Assembly: GCA_030611315.1 (NCBI GenBank)
Contig: JAUWPZ010000003.1
Coordinates: 1-62,069, forward strand
Direction: 5' to 3'
Length of the DNA: 62,069 nucleotides
Source of the DNA: Sedimentisphaerales bacterium
GTDB taxonomy: Bacteria; Planctomycetota; Phycisphaerae; Sedimentisphaerales; Anaerobacaceae
Part shown: one piece after another, positions 34,951-44,258 of the stretch
Position numbering within the stretch: the stretch's first letter is position 1
Layout of the letters: each line of letters starts with the position of its first letter
The notes under the pieces: model-generated
What the model saw: only the letters and a program-made list of their open reading frames with translations
The model's database searches: none
Told to the model about the DNA's origin: nothing
Position numbers and translations under genes: made by a program

Positions 34951-35487
34951 CTATTTCAAATTTCCGAGGTCAACTTCTTCAGGGGCAATATTGTACATTT
35001 TGTGGTATCGCTCGGGTATGTCGGCGATGAGCCTTTTGGCCTTAAAGGCGTATTCGCTTTCCGGCCATCTCTGGATTATCTGGCGGCAGTGCTCCAGCAT
35101 CTTTTTGTATCCCAGCTTTACCGCCGGCAGCCGGCCCATCTTTCTTTCCTGTACGGCATAATTCAAAAGTCTTTGTGCTTGAATCTCATCTTCCATGCCG
35201 AGCTTTTCGAATTGTGGTTTTGGCGGCTCGACCTGCGTTGGTGGCTGGAGAGGTTGTACCGGCTTGCTCGGCGGTACTTGAGTTACGGGCGGTTCTTTGA
35301 GCTGCGGCTCGGCCTTTAGTCTCTTCTCGTCCTCGTCCCACTGGTCGTAAATAGTCTTTTGCTTCGGTTCAGGTCGTGGTTCAGGAGTCCGGCCGGATTT
35401 GTCGGAAGATGCCAAAACGCCAATCAGAACGATTGCGCCCACGACCAAAACCGCCCCCCCAGCTAATTTCAGCCAGAATGTATTCAT
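34951..35487 (-). CDS. Membrane-anchored protein with proline-rich linker and short helical repeat domain
   Basis: The 178-residue protein has one N-terminal membrane segment (LAGGAVLVVGAIVLIGVLAS) and a Pro/Glu/Lys-rich linker (residues 30-90). A helical domain follows at about 95-165 (AQRLLNYAVQERKMGRLPAV; HCRQIIQRWPESEYAFKAKR) resembling one TPR pair, of the type found in tol-pal-like or outer-membrane assembly proteins. It is probably periplasmic and tethered to the inner membrane. First of three minus-strand genes ending in the parvulin. Confidence 0.55.
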   Translation of the reverse strand: MNTFWLKLAGGAVLVVGAIVLIGVLASSDKSGRTPEPRPEPKQKTIYDQWDEDEKRLKAEPQLKEPPVTQVPPSKPVQPLQPPTQVEPPKPQFEKLGMEDEIQAQRLLNYAVQERKMGRLPAVKLGYKKMLEHCRQIIQRWPESEYAFKAKRLIADIPERYHKMYNIAPEEVDLGNLK

Positions 35488-35519
35488 AATTATTCCCAGC
35501 TCCTTACCAAAATTGCCAA

Positions 35520-35548
35520 TTGATTGTTAATTGCTGATTATGTATAAT
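35520..35548 (+). promoter_or_regulatory. Candidate promoter of ribE
   Basis: TTGATT (35520-35525) and TATAAT (35543-35548) are separated by 17 nt, 70 nt before the ribE ATG. The boxes lie within an AATTGAT-type heptamer array (about 35512-35548). Confidence 0.5.
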
Positions 35549-35617
35549 TTTATATTGATTGTAGCGATTACTCTTATTTTTTCAATAGTAAATAATCAAC
35601 AATATAAACAGGTTAAG

Positions 35618-36265
35618 ATGTTCACAGGGCTTATAGAGGCGATTTGTGCAGTAAAGACGGTTTCCGGTGGCGCCGGGGCGGATGCCGCCCGTCTGACCAT
35701 AGATTTGGGCGAATTAGCCGATGGCGGCAAAACAGGCGATAGTATAGCCATAAACGGCGTCTGCCTGACCATCGCCGAGGTTACAGGTACTCTGGCGACT
35801 TTTGAACTGAGCGCCGAAACATTAACAAAATCGACTCTGGGCAAATTAAGACCTTCATCAAGGGTCAATATCGAGCGGGCTCTCAAGTCGGGCGACCGCT
35901 TCGGCGGACATTTTGTCCAGGGGCATATCGACGGCACAGCGACGATTAAAACAATCAACAAGCAGGCTCAATTCGCCGATATATGGTTCCAGGCCGGCGC
36001 CGAACTGCTCGACCAGATGGTGGTCAAGGGTTCGGTTGCCGTGGATGGAGTAAGTTTGACGATAGCCTCTTTAGGACAAGGCAGCTTCAGCACGGCCTTA
36101 ATACCGCAGACGCTGAGCAAGACCACCTTAGGCACGGCGAAAATCGGAGACAGCGTCAATATCGAAACCGATATAATCGTCAAAACTATCAAGAAACAGC
36201 TCGAAAATATTCTGCCCAAAGAGCAGAGGCTGACGGAGGAGAAATTAAAACTGTTGGGCTTTTAG
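35618..36265 (+). CDS. ribE: Riboflavin synthase
   Basis: The 215-residue enzyme dismutates two 6,7-dimethyl-8-ribityllumazine molecules into riboflavin. It has the tandem lumazine-binding barrels: MFTGLIEAI, SIAINGVCLTIAEV, GGHFVQGHIDGTATI, and a second VAVDGVSLTIASLGQGSF. The start is MFTGLIEA at 35618; the upstream in-frame extension is AT-rich spacer. No FMN riboswitch is visible upstream. pdxA follows 66 bp downstream. Confidence 0.94.
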   Translation: MFTGLIEAICAVKTVSGGAGADAARLTIDLGELADGGKTGDSIAINGVCLTIAEVTGTLATFELSAETLTKSTLGKLRPSSRVNIERALKSGDRFGGHFVQGHIDGTATIKTINKQAQFADIWFQAGAELLDQMVVKGSVAVDGVSLTIASLGQGSFSTALIPQTLSKTTLGTAKIGDSVNIETDIIVKTIKKQLENILPKEQRLTEEKLKLLGF

Positions 36266-36331
36266 GCAGTGTTTGGCGCAATAGGAATACAGAACCGTAC
36301 ACTATACGCTATAGATTGTCTGCTATATGCT

Positions 36332-37375
36332 ATGAAAAGAAGCGACGTCAATAACTCGATAACCGAGCAGCCGGTCATAGGCATAACGATGGGCGATGCC
36401 GCAGGTATAGGCCCGGAGATTATCGTAAAGGCCCTGGACGACCCGGAGATACGCCGGGCGGCGAAATTTGTTGTCTTTGGTATGAACGAGCAGCTTTGTT
36501 ACGCTGCCGACGCCGCCGAGATTGAGCCATTCTGGGGCCGGCACCAGCACGAAAAAATCAGCAGGGACTATCCGTATAAGGTTGTTGTCGCCGATTACGA
36601 TGAGTATTCCGTCCCGTCATGGATTAGACGTCCCAGCAGGTTTGCCGGCGAGGCGTCCATAAGGTTTTGTGCCGATGCTATTGATGCCGCTCGAGCCGAA
36701 ATTATAGATGCCGTAGTAACGGCGCCAATCAGCAAAGCCAGTTGGAAATTGGCCGGTGCGGACTGGCCGGGCCATACCGAAATGTTGGCCGAAAGATGTA
36801 AATCCAAGCGAAAGGCCATGATGTTCGTCGCCGGGCAGTTGAAAGTGGCCCTGGCAACGATTCACGAGGCTTTGTTTGACGTCAGGAACAAGTTTACCAT
36901 TGGCTGCGTTTTCGAGCCGATAGATTTGTTAAATACTGCGTTGAGGGAGATATGGGGCATGGAGAACCCTAAAATTGGCGTTGCCGCGTTGAATCCGCAC
37001 GCCGGCGAAGACGGCCAATTCGGTGATGAGGAGCGGAGAATAATATCACCTGCGATTTTGTTGGCTCAGAACCAGGGGATAAACTGTGATGGTCCGTTCA
37101 GCGCCGATACGCTTTTTTTACAGGCCGTCCGCGGCCAATTCGATGCTGTCGTCGCGATGTATCACGACCAGGGTATGATTCCCGTTAAGCTGCTCGATTT
37201 CGAGCGCGCGGTAAATATAACTATCGGCATTCCAATTATAAGGACCTCGCCGGCTCATGGAACGGCTTTCGATATTGCAGGGAAGAACCTTGCCAATCCG
37301 GCCGGGATGAAATCCGCCATAGTTACTGCGATACAAATGGCCAAAACGAGAAAGAATGTAGAATTGAGAGTTTAG
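36332..37375 (+). CDS. pdxA: 4-hydroxythreonine-4-phosphate dehydrogenase
   Basis: PdxA oxidises 4-phosphohydroxy-threonine in the DXP-dependent vitamin B6 pathway. ITMGDAAGIGPEIIVKAL is the N-terminal signature, PGHTEMLAERC carries a metal-binding His, LNPHAGEDGQFG another, and MYHDQGMIPVK the third. RTSPAHGTAFDIAGK closes the family. The start MKRSDVNN at 36332 excludes a stretch of heptamer repeats (about 36292-36335) that the longer frame would translate. 347 residues. Confidence 0.93.
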   Translation: MKRSDVNNSITEQPVIGITMGDAAGIGPEIIVKALDDPEIRRAAKFVVFGMNEQLCYAADAAEIEPFWGRHQHEKISRDYPYKVVVADYDEYSVPSWIRRPSRFAGEASIRFCADAIDAARAEIIDAVVTAPISKASWKLAGADWPGHTEMLAERCKSKRKAMMFVAGQLKVALATIHEALFDVRNKFTIGCVFEPIDLLNTALREIWGMENPKIGVAALNPHAGEDGQFGDEERRIISPAILLAQNQGINCDGPFSADTLFLQAVRGQFDAVVAMYHDQGMIPVKLLDFERAVNITIGIPIIRTSPAHGTAFDIAGKNLANPAGMKSAIVTAIQMAKTRKNVELRV

Positions 37376-37485
37376 AATTTAGAATTGCGGGTCCTTGATT
37401 GCAATTCTTACTACTATTGTGAAAAAATCCCGGTCTTCAAAATAATTCTAAATTCGAAATTCTTAATTCTAAATTTGTATTTCCA
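37363..37485. repeat. Inverted pair of heptamer arrays between pdxA and rsmA
   Basis: AGAATTT-like 7-nt units at about 37361-37392 are mirrored by ATTCTAA-like units at about 37440-37475, so the spacer could fold into one long hairpin. The first array supplies the last pdxA codons. Confidence 0.6.
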
Positions 37486-38382
37486 ATGCATACCAAGCAA
37501 CAAATCCGGCAATTGCTTGCATCGGCCGGCGCCTTTCCAAACAAACGTCTGGGTCAGCATTTCCTCATCGACCTGAACCTGATGCGGCTGCTCGTGGATT
37601 CAGCGAACATTGATAAGAATGATATTGTGCTTGAAGTCGGCTGCGGCACCGGTTCTTTGACAGAGGCTCTGGCCGAGAAGGCCGGCATGACAATAGCTGT
37701 TGAGCACGACCGGACCCTCGCCGAGATTGCAAAAAGCCAGCTTGCAGAGACAGATAACGTCGAGATTATCAATACCGATATCCTTGAGAACAAACACACT
37801 ATCGGCCATAACGTTACAGACGCATTGGTCCTTGCCCGCAGGAGCTGTTCCGGTCGGATTTTGTTAGTGGCAAATTTGCCTTATAACGTTGCTTGTCCCG
37901 TGATATTGAATTTGATTACAGGCCCGACGATAGTTGAGGCCATGTACGTTACTGTCCAGAAAGAAATCGCCGTGCGAATGTCGGCCGGGCCCGGCAGCGG
38001 TGATTACGGCACCTTGAGCATCTTCTTAGGCGCGGCCGGTGATGTAAAAACGATAAGGACTCTGAAACGAACAGTCTTTTGGCCTCAGCCGCAGGTGGAT
38101 TCGGCAATGGTCGCTTTTGTTCGCGAAGAGGCAAAGGCAAGCCGTATTCGGAATATGGAACTGTTCGCTGAGATTATCAGCCTTTTTATGGGTCATCGCC
38201 GTAAGACTCTTCTGGCCTGTACAAAATTAGCTCGGGGCAAACTCGAAAAAATCCACGATTGGGGCGGAATTTTTCAGCAATGCTCCATCGATTCAAAACA
38301 GCGTCCGGAACAAATTCGGCCTGAAGATTACGTTGCCATCGCGAATCTGTGCTGTGCCAAAAGCCCCCCCTCAGAGCGATAA
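37486..38382 (+). CDS. rsmA: 16S rRNA (adenine-1518/1519) dimethyltransferase
   Basis: RsmA (KsgA) dimethylates two adjacent adenines at the 3' end of 16S rRNA. The start NKRLGQHFLIDLNLM is typical. LEVGCGTGSLTEAL is the SAM-binding motif I, VANLPYNVACPVI carries the NLPY catalytic motif, and WPQPQVDSAMVAF is the later family block. 298 residues. Confidence 0.95.
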   Translation: MHTKQQIRQLLASAGAFPNKRLGQHFLIDLNLMRLLVDSANIDKNDIVLEVGCGTGSLTEALAEKAGMTIAVEHDRTLAEIAKSQLAETDNVEIINTDILENKHTIGHNVTDALVLARRSCSGRILLVANLPYNVACPVILNLITGPTIVEAMYVTVQKEIAVRMSAGPGSGDYGTLSIFLGAAGDVKTIRTLKRTVFWPQPQVDSAMVAFVREEAKASRIRNMELFAEIISLFMGHRRKTLLACTKLARGKLEKIHDWGGIFQQCSIDSKQRPEQIRPEDYVAIANLCCAKSPPSER

Positions 38383-38721
38383 AAGGGCAATTGGGACAGG
38401 GGCGGGTCGCAAAATCGCCGATTTTGGCACAAAAAGTGATTTCCGTCATTTTTCCCGAGGCTGTGTTTAATCCTCTTGGTTGTTTTGGGCAATTCCTGGC
38501 GTTATGACCTTTCTTTCGCTGGGCCGCTCGGGCACAGGTTGCTGCTGCAGATTTTGATATTGCAGGAAAATCGCCTCTGGTGTATAATATGTTATCAAAA
38601 TTAGCAGGCTCAATAAATAGGCTCAAAATAATTCGAAAACGCAGAATTAACGGAACAGAAAGCTGTTTTTGCGCATCTTAGAATTGTACTGTCATATAGA
38701 GTAGGCTTAAGGAGTATATTC
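38383..38721. other. Spacer with promoter for the prepilin-like gene
   Basis: Non-coding, 339 nt. Apart from the promoter at 38560-38588, nothing recognisable was seen. Confidence 0.4.
38560..38588 (+). promoter_or_regulatory. Sigma-70-like promoter
   Basis: TTGCAG (38560-38565) and TATAAT (38583-38588) are separated by 17 nt. The ATG of the first prepilin-like gene follows 134 nt downstream. Confidence 0.5.
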
Positions 38722-39537
38722 ATGAACAGACAGCGCGGATTCACTTTGGTCGAGCTTCTGGTGGTAATTGCCATCATCGCGGTATTAATGGCGATTCTGA
38801 TGCCGGCATTGCGGAGGGTGAAGGAACAGGCCAGAATGATTAAATGCCAGGCGAACCTCAAGCAATGGGGGCTAATAGCCGCGATGTACACCGAAGCAAA
38901 TGACGGCAAACTCTGGGACTCTGCCCCGGGGTCCCCCGCCTACTGGTGGATAAGATTTTTGGAACCACGCTACAAAGATTGGAAGGCGAATAAAATATGG
39001 TTTTGCCCGACCGCCACAAAGCCAATAATCGATGAGAGTGGTATTAAGATACCCAACTTTAATATTTTCAACGCGTGGGGCATATTCACCGGGACTGATA
39101 TGGGACCGAACGGCATAGCCGGCAGCTATGGCATAAACGGCTATTGCCTGAAGCCCCGCACTGCAACAACGTACGAAGGCGGTGTTTCTGTCAAGGACGG
39201 TTTTCACAGCGCAAATTCTCCCGGTGCCAGCCAGGTACCTTTGTTCACAGAGGCCCTGCGTTTCGACCTGTGGCCGAAGGAAAATCAAAGGCCCGCCGAC
39301 AACGAGTTCGCCGCGTGGTCCGGCAACAACATGGGCCGCTGCTGTATCAACCGCCACCAGGGGTTCGTGGGTACCTTGTTTTTGGATTTCTCGGCCAGGA
39401 AGGTCGGGGTCAAGGAGTTGTACAAGCTAAAGTGGCACAAGTCATTTGACATAAACGGGCCCTGGACCTTAGCTGGTAATGGTAATGTCCCGCCGAACGA
39501 CTGGCCGGAGTGGATAAAACCTTTCAAGGACTATTAA
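38722..39537 (+). CDS. Type IV/type II secretion prepilin-like protein (paralogue 1)
   Basis: The 271-residue protein starts [26 protein letters not shown], a prepilin peptidase site (cleavage after Gly, Glu at +5) and the hydrophobic pilin helix. The rest is a pseudopilin-like domain with cysteine-flanked loops and the near-C-terminal [20 protein letters not shown]. This is a variant of the H-x9-DG motif of the planctomycete prepilin family (DUF1559-like). AAGGAG precedes the ATG. The function of this greatly expanded family is unknown; it is presumably surface-assembled. A hairpin terminator follows. Confidence 0.85.
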   Translation: MNRQRGFTLVELLVVIAIIAVLMAILMPALRRVKEQARMIKCQANLKQWGLIAAMYTEANDGKLWDSAPGSPAYWWIRFLEPRYKDWKANKIWFCPTATKPIIDESGIKIPNFNIFNAWGIFTGTDMGPNGIAGSYGINGYCLKPRTATTYEGGVSVKDGFHSANSPGASQVPLFTEALRFDLWPKENQRPADNEFAAWSGNNMGRCCINRHQGFVGTLFLDFSARKVGVKELYKLKWHKSFDINGPWTLAGNGNVPPNDWPEWIKPFKDY

Positions 39538-39554
39538 CGAAACCATTACAAAGA

Positions 39555-39586
39555 ACATGCCGACCTTGTGAAGTCGGCCGTTGTTT
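39555..39586 (+). terminator. Terminator after prepilin-like gene 1
   Basis: The stem GCCGAC / GTCGGC (39559-39578) is followed by a T-rich run. The surrounding sequence is duplicated after the second gene. Confidence 0.6.
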
Positions 39587-39642
39587 TTGAATAGTATGTA
39601 AGAAGATATAGTTTTTTAAGTGCAGAAGGGAGCGTTTTTCTT

Positions 39643-40440
39643 ATGTACAAACAAAGAGCCTTTACCTTAGTTGAGCTTTTGGTTGTGATTGCCATTATAG
39701 CAGTTTTGATGGCGATATTGATGCCGGCGCTGCAGCGGGTAAAGAAACAGGCAAAGGAGTCTATTTGTCTGTCGAACCTGCACCAATGGAGTCTTTGTAT
39801 GACGATGTATATGGATGATAACGACGGCCTCTTCAGTGAAGATGAGCTAAATATGGGTGGGTTTTGGCAGTGTGTGCTTCGGCCGTACTATACCGACATT
39901 GGTGAGCTGCGCTGCTGTCCGCAGGCGATGAAGCCGGCGGTGCCCGAAGGAGGCGGTTATGGGAGCTCCGGTAGCACGTTTCTGGCCTGGGGGGTCTTTA
40001 ACGATACAGTTCGGTTCGCGGAACCAGGTGATTACGGCAGCTATGGGCTAAATGGCTGGCTTTACTCAGGCAGGCCATTTGTGCCACCGGAGAAAAATTA
40101 TTGGAAGGGCTACCATAATGTTCCACAACCAAGTAATGTACCGCTGATTTTGGATTGCCTCTGGATTGATGGCTGGCCATCTCCCACCAATGCCCCTCCG
40201 ACAGCCGGGGATGGCCGAGTGTATGGTAACGTGTCGATGATGGGCCGCTTTTGCATCAACCGACACAACGGATTTGTGAACGGCGCCTTTATGGATGTCT
40301 CCGTCAGAAAGCTCGGACTTAAGGAGTTGTGGAAGTTGAAGTGGCATCGCAACTTCGACACAGAAGGTCCCTACACCTTGGCCGGTAAGGTTACGCCAGA
40401 CGACTGGCCGGAGTGGATAAGGCCTTTCAAGGACTATTAA
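39643..40440 (+). CDS. Type IV/type II secretion prepilin-like protein (paralogue 2)
   Basis: The 265-residue protein is a close paralogue of the upstream gene. The same [26 protein letters not shown] start has Ala instead of Gly before the Phe, which may lower prepilin peptidase processing. The C-termini match almost throughout (GRFCINRHNGFVNGAFMDVS; DDWPEWIRPFKDY). The middle differs more, suggesting divergence of the exposed domain. The two genes and their terminators form a tandem duplication. Confidence 0.85.
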   Translation: MYKQRAFTLVELLVVIAIIAVLMAILMPALQRVKKQAKESICLSNLHQWSLCMTMYMDDNDGLFSEDELNMGGFWQCVLRPYYTDIGELRCCPQAMKPAVPEGGGYGSSGSTFLAWGVFNDTVRFAEPGDYGSYGLNGWLYSGRPFVPPEKNYWKGYHNVPQPSNVPLILDCLWIDGWPSPTNAPPTAGDGRVYGNVSMMGRFCINRHNGFVNGAFMDVSVRKLGLKELWKLKWHRNFDTEGPYTLAGKVTPDDWPEWIRPFKDY

Positions 40441-40451
40441 CGAAACCATTA

Positions 40452-40491
40452 CAAAGAACAGGCCGACCCCACAAGGTCGGCCTGTTCTTTG
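40452..40491 (+). terminator. Terminator after prepilin-like gene 2
   Basis: A 17-bp perfect stem (CAAAGAACAGGCCGACC and its complement, 6-nt loop) ends in TTCTTTG. The symmetric arms could stop transcription from either side. Confidence 0.7.
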
Positions 40492-40746
40492 TAGAGCTTA
40501 TTGATTTTTGCTCGACCGGGCGAGGAATAAACCATATCAATAAATAGATTCCCGGAATCTGTTTGTGAGGATGGACAGCCTAAAAGTTCCTGTTGCGGAA
40601 ACAACATTTGTCATTCCTGCCCCCGCTTTCGCGGGGGTAAACTTGTGCCTGCGAAAGCAGGCAGCAGGAATCCAGGTTTTTTCGATGATATAAACCCCTG
40701 CTTCCGCAGGGGTGACATCACCAGTTTCAGCTTTTCGCAACAGATA
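40492..40746. repeat. REP-type palindrome cluster
   Basis: Three nested palindromes lie at about 40611-40720: CCCCGCTTTCGCGGGG, GCCTGCGAAAGCAGGC and CCCCTGCTTCCGCAGGGG, with GTCATTCC and GGTGACATC arms. This is the same REP type as at 8771. No gene is present. Confidence 0.65.
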
Positions 40747-41625
40747 CTAAATAATTGCCGATTTGTGCCTGTGGCTGTGGCACTCGATATTCACCGCCAC
40801 CGGAAGCGATGCAATGTGGCACGGGGCGGTCTCGACCATAACACCCAGAGCGGTAGTATCGCCGCCAAGACCCTGCGGCCCCAGTCCAAGTGCGTTAATC
40901 CTCGAGAGCAGGTCCGTCTCAAGCCGGGCGTAGAAATCATCGCCATTTCGTGCCCCCAAATTTCGGCACAGGGCCTTTTTGCTCAGCAGGCAGCTTAGCT
41001 CGAAATCGCCCCCGATTCCTACCCCAACAACAAACGGCGGGCAGGCATCGGCGCCGGCCTGGCTGACAACATCGACAACCCAGTTAATTATCCGGTCTTT
41101 TTCCGCCGTGGGCCTGAACATCCTGAATTGGCTTTTATTCTCGCATCCTCCGCCCTTGGTCATAACCGTCAGCTTCAACTTCTGTCCCGGCACGGTTCGT
41201 TGATGAATTATGGCGGGGGTGTTTGTGCCGGTGTTCCTGCGTTCATTCAAAGGCTCGGCGACAACGGTTTTTCGCAGGTAACCTTTTTCATAACCGGATT
41301 CAACACCGGCGTTGATTGCGTCGAACAGAGTAAGGCGCCCCATGCCGTCAGGGGTTTTGACGGCCGAGTCCGCTCCCTGCTCGACAAAGACTACGGCAAG
41401 GCCCGTATCCTGACACAAAGGGATTTCTTTTTCTGCCGCTATGCGGGCGTTTTCGATGAGCTGATTGAGTATTTTTGCCGCCGCCGGGTTGGATTCTTTT
41501 TGTGCCGCTTCTTCGAGAGCGGCTAAAACATCGCCCGGCAGCTCATAGGCGGCTGCTATACAAAGTGATTCGACCGTCTCAGCGATTTTTTTAAATTCGA
41601 TATATCGCACAGAAGCACAAGACAA
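40747..41625 (-). CDS. Class I fumarate hydratase alpha subunit
   Basis: The 292-residue protein corresponds to the N-terminal (alpha) domain of iron-sulfur fumarases and tartrate dehydratases. EIPLCQDTGLAVVFV, KGGGCENKSQF and DACPPFVVGVGIGG supply the cluster Cys. Two-subunit enzymes need a beta subunit (TtdB/FumB-like), which is not in the window. Fumarate hydration in the TCA cycle is the likely job; L-tartrate dehydratase is the alternative. It stands alone between repeat-filled spacers. Confidence 0.88.
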   Translation of the reverse strand: MSCASVRYIEFKKIAETVESLCIAAAYELPGDVLAALEEAAQKESNPAAAKILNQLIENARIAAEKEIPLCQDTGLAVVFVEQGADSAVKTPDGMGRLTLFDAINAGVESGYEKGYLRKTVVAEPLNERRNTGTNTPAIIHQRTVPGQKLKLTVMTKGGGCENKSQFRMFRPTAEKDRIINWVVDVVSQAGADACPPFVVGVGIGGDFELSCLLSKKALCRNLGARNGDDFYARLETDLLSRINALGLGPQGLGGDTTALGVMVETAPCHIASLPVAVNIECHSHRHKSAII

Positions 41626-41626
41626 A

Positions 41627-41800
41627 GTGTAAAACTAAAAACGTAAAACGCAAAACCAAAGCTCAAAACTTGAAACTGTCATTTCCCTCACGTTATCAAA
41701 GAATATAGTTTTGAATTTCAAGCTGTGGTTTTGTATCCTTCGACTCTGCTCAGAGCCTGCCCTGAGCTTGCCGAAGGGACATGCTTTTAGTTTCAAGTTT
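41627..41800. repeat. Heptamer array and REP-like palindrome
   Basis: Seven or eight 7-nt units (ACGTAAA, ACGCAAA and variants) at 41627-41682 are followed by the dispersed palindrome CCTTCGACTCTGCTCAG...CTGAGCTTGCCGAAGG at 41737-41778, the sequence also found inside accD. Confidence 0.65.
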
Positions 41801-44149
41801 TTAGTTTTTAATATTGACCTCGAAAGTTTTATACGTTGTATTGCCGACCGCGTCGCTGGCTTTGATAGTGAGTACGTGGTCGCCTTGCGGCAGGTCTTTG
41901 TCCGAATTTATCTCGATGGAGAAATTCTCGTTTGTCGTGTCGTAAACCAAATCTTCCGGCACCGCACCTATCCAGTCGGCGTTACTGTCGATTGTGTATT
42001 CCAATTTCTCAATCGCACTGAGTTCATCCAGGACCTCAAATTCGAAAACTCTGCACGGCCCGTCGTCTTTAAGCAGCGATGACGTCTTGAAGTTTTTGAT
42101 GACCGGTCCGGTGTTGTCAACTACTATCGGCTCGCTTATTCTACTGCCCGTCAGTTGAGTTGCAGTGGTGTTGCTTCTCTGGTCGTTTACGGTTATCCTG
42201 ACTTCGTATCGACCGTCTTCAACGGTCTTTCCGTCCCATTCGAAGGTGTCTTTTTCAAGTTCGTCTTCCAGTTCAATCCAGTTTGTTCTTCCCACCTTTC
42301 TGAAATCTATCTTGTAAATCAGCTTGTCGCTGTTGTCGTCCCTGGCCTTATAGCTGATTTTGAACACCCCTTTTTTGCCGGCTGTGGTAAGCCGACTAAC
42401 GCTGACTGATTCGACTTTCGGCGCCAAATTCGGCACGGTACTGGCAACGGCAATCTCCCTTATAATCGGGCTTTTGTTACCATCTTCGCTGTGCAGCACA
42501 AGCTTATATTGACAGAATCTCCCCAGAGGGCAGCGAAGTTGTATGGGCCCTGTTATTTCTGTCAGCTCGCTCCAGTCCGAAAAAGTCGGGTCGTTTACAT
42601 CCTTAACATTTCCGCTGCGAGAGGCCACTCGGACCTTGCACTTTTGAGGAATATCCGCTTCTATCTGCAGCTTGCCCCACTTGGCCGGCTGGCCGGCGTC
42701 GATAAGGTCGGAAGTGTATGTCCCTTCCGAGGAATAAGTTTTGCCTACTTTTATTAACTTCGCAGGATTTGCTGTCCCGAGATACGTGTCCTCTCCGGAG
42801 ACGGCTATCGCTGTTATCTGCGGCGCCTGCTCATCCTCATAGATAACCGCTTCCTGTTCCGAGGCCGGTTCGATTGTAAAAAGCTGACCGCTGTTTCCGG
42901 TGCAGACGAGCAGCTTTTTGTCCTGTTCCGCCAGGCAGAAGAAAACCGCCATCTCGCCGAATACGTCGGTTACGAAACCTTCTTTGCTTATCTTGTATAT
43001 ATGACTGGCTTGAGTCGGCTTGGCCATTTTTGAGATAGTTACTGAGCCCTGGGCTGATTTGTCGCTGCTTGTCTTCGGTGTATTGGGGATTTTGAGTTTA
43101 CGGCTGGTTTTGTTCTGGTCGTCATTTTTCTCCTTTGCCGCTTTGGTCTCAGGCTTGCCGGCCGAAGCAAGTTTTGCGGCAAACTGTGTTTGACTTTGCA
43201 CTATCTTGGCCGAAGTCGCCGCTGCATGCAGGTCGCCGTCTTCGGTAAATAACAGGGCTGTAATCTCCGGCTGGTCGCTGTCGTATAGAACAGTCGCTGT
43301 TTGAGTGCGAGAGTTAATCTTATATACCAGTCCCCGGCTGTCACTTCCCGCGTATATAAAGTTGTCCCGCCCGGTCACCAGTGAGAGTATATTCTTGTCG
43401 ATGCTGTCGTAAATAACCTTCGTTTCTTTGCCGAAGGGGTCGCTTCGGTAAATTTTGCCTTGAGGCCCTGTCCCCAGATAAATATTACCACCCTCATCGA
43501 TAGCTATTGCGAAGATGTATTTGGCATCGTTCGGCTCAAAGATGACTTCCATCTTGTCGGCTTCGAACCGGCACAGTCTGCACTCATCGCCGCTCATACC
43601 AGCCAGAAGCCTGCCCGACACATCGGTTGCCATTGCGAAAATATGCTCGTTCGATAGGTGCTCTTCGGCCTTAGTTGCGTTCGAATCTTCGGGTAAATCG
43701 GACGATTCGTTTGGGTCGTTTGGGTCGTTTGGGTCGTTTGCATCCTTTGTTTCTTTCTCTGATTCGGCTTCGGCTTTGGGTTCTTTTTGCAAGACGGGCT
43801 GTCCTTCCGGTGGATAAATCTTGGTCAATTTACCGAGGCTGTATTTGTAAATGCCGCCGTTGGGACTTGTGCCGAGGTAAATGGTGCCGCCGCTTTCGAC
43901 GATACTGTTTATTGACCAGACATCTTCAAACTCCTCGACCAGCTCCTCGGCCGTCCGTCCGAGCTGAATGGTCCCTCGTGAGCCAATCACAACGTCTTCG
44001 GTCTCGCCCTTCAATAAATCCGAGCTGCTCTTGTGACGCGTAATCTTGCTGCTGACCGCCAGGGAAGCCGAACTCAAAGCCAGACAAAGTAAAGCCGCAA
44101 AAGTTACCCTGTACAATCGGGTTCGCTGCCTGTGAAATCTATTTCTCAT
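41801..44149 (-). CDS. Exported multi-blade beta-propeller protein with C-terminal Ig/FN3-like domains
   Basis: The 782-residue protein has a signal peptide (VTFAALLCLALSSASLA). Blade-like repeats follow, with a recurrent 'IYLGTGPNGxIYK' pattern (GTIYLGTSPNGGIYKYS; NIYLGTGPQGKIYRSD; FIYAGSDSRGLVYKIN; TYLGTANPAKLIKVG). They are interrupted by two low-complexity linkers (DANDPNDPNDPNESSD and a Lys/Ser-rich one). The last 250 residues are beta-rich Ig/FN3-like (VVDNTGPVIKNFKTSSL). It is an envelope or secreted protein of unknown binding partner, 109 bp after the S55 peptidase gene and probably cotranscribed. Confidence 0.72.
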   Translation of the reverse strand: MRNRFHRQRTRLYRVTFAALLCLALSSASLAVSSKITRHKSSSDLLKGETEDVVIGSRGTIQLGRTAEELVEEFEDVWSINSIVESGGTIYLGTSPNGGIYKYSLGKLTKIYPPEGQPVLQKEPKAEAESEKETKDANDPNDPNDPNESSDLPEDSNATKAEEHLSNEHIFAMATDVSGRLLAGMSGDECRLCRFEADKMEVIFEPNDAKYIFAIAIDEGGNIYLGTGPQGKIYRSDPFGKETKVIYDSIDKNILSLVTGRDNFIYAGSDSRGLVYKINSRTQTATVLYDSDQPEITALLFTEDGDLHAAATSAKIVQSQTQFAAKLASAGKPETKAAKEKNDDQNKTSRKLKIPNTPKTSSDKSAQGSVTISKMAKPTQASHIYKISKEGFVTDVFGEMAVFFCLAEQDKKLLVCTGNSGQLFTIEPASEQEAVIYEDEQAPQITAIAVSGEDTYLGTANPAKLIKVGKTYSSEGTYTSDLIDAGQPAKWGKLQIEADIPQKCKVRVASRSGNVKDVNDPTFSDWSELTEITGPIQLRCPLGRFCQYKLVLHSEDGNKSPIIREIAVASTVPNLAPKVESVSVSRLTTAGKKGVFKISYKARDDNSDKLIYKIDFRKVGRTNWIELEDELEKDTFEWDGKTVEDGRYEVRITVNDQRSNTTATQLTGSRISEPIVVDNTGPVIKNFKTSSLLKDDGPCRVFEFEVLDELSAIEKLEYTIDSNADWIGAVPEDLVYDTTNENFSIEINSDKDLPQGDHVLTIKASDAVGNTTYKTFEVNIKN

Positions 44150-44170
44150 AGCAATTCCTCAAATATTTCT

Positions 44171-44247
44171 TATTGCGTATATCGTGTTGCATATTGCGTA
44201 CTTGTTTTGCGTGATACCCATCACGCAATACGCACGGCGAATTTCAT
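44171..44247. repeat. Heptamer array (GTATTGC family)
   Basis: Units such as TATTGCG and TATATCG repeat at 7-nt spacing and then turn into the inverted form (AATACGC). The same composite, including the GATACCCATCACGCAATACG tail, recurs at 50257-50340. Confidence 0.7.
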
Positions 44248-44258
44248 ATATGTGTTTT

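Noticed and set aside
35488-35617. FMN riboswitch upstream of ribE
   Set aside because: None of the conserved RFN core strings was seen; the leader is short and made of AT-rich heptamers.
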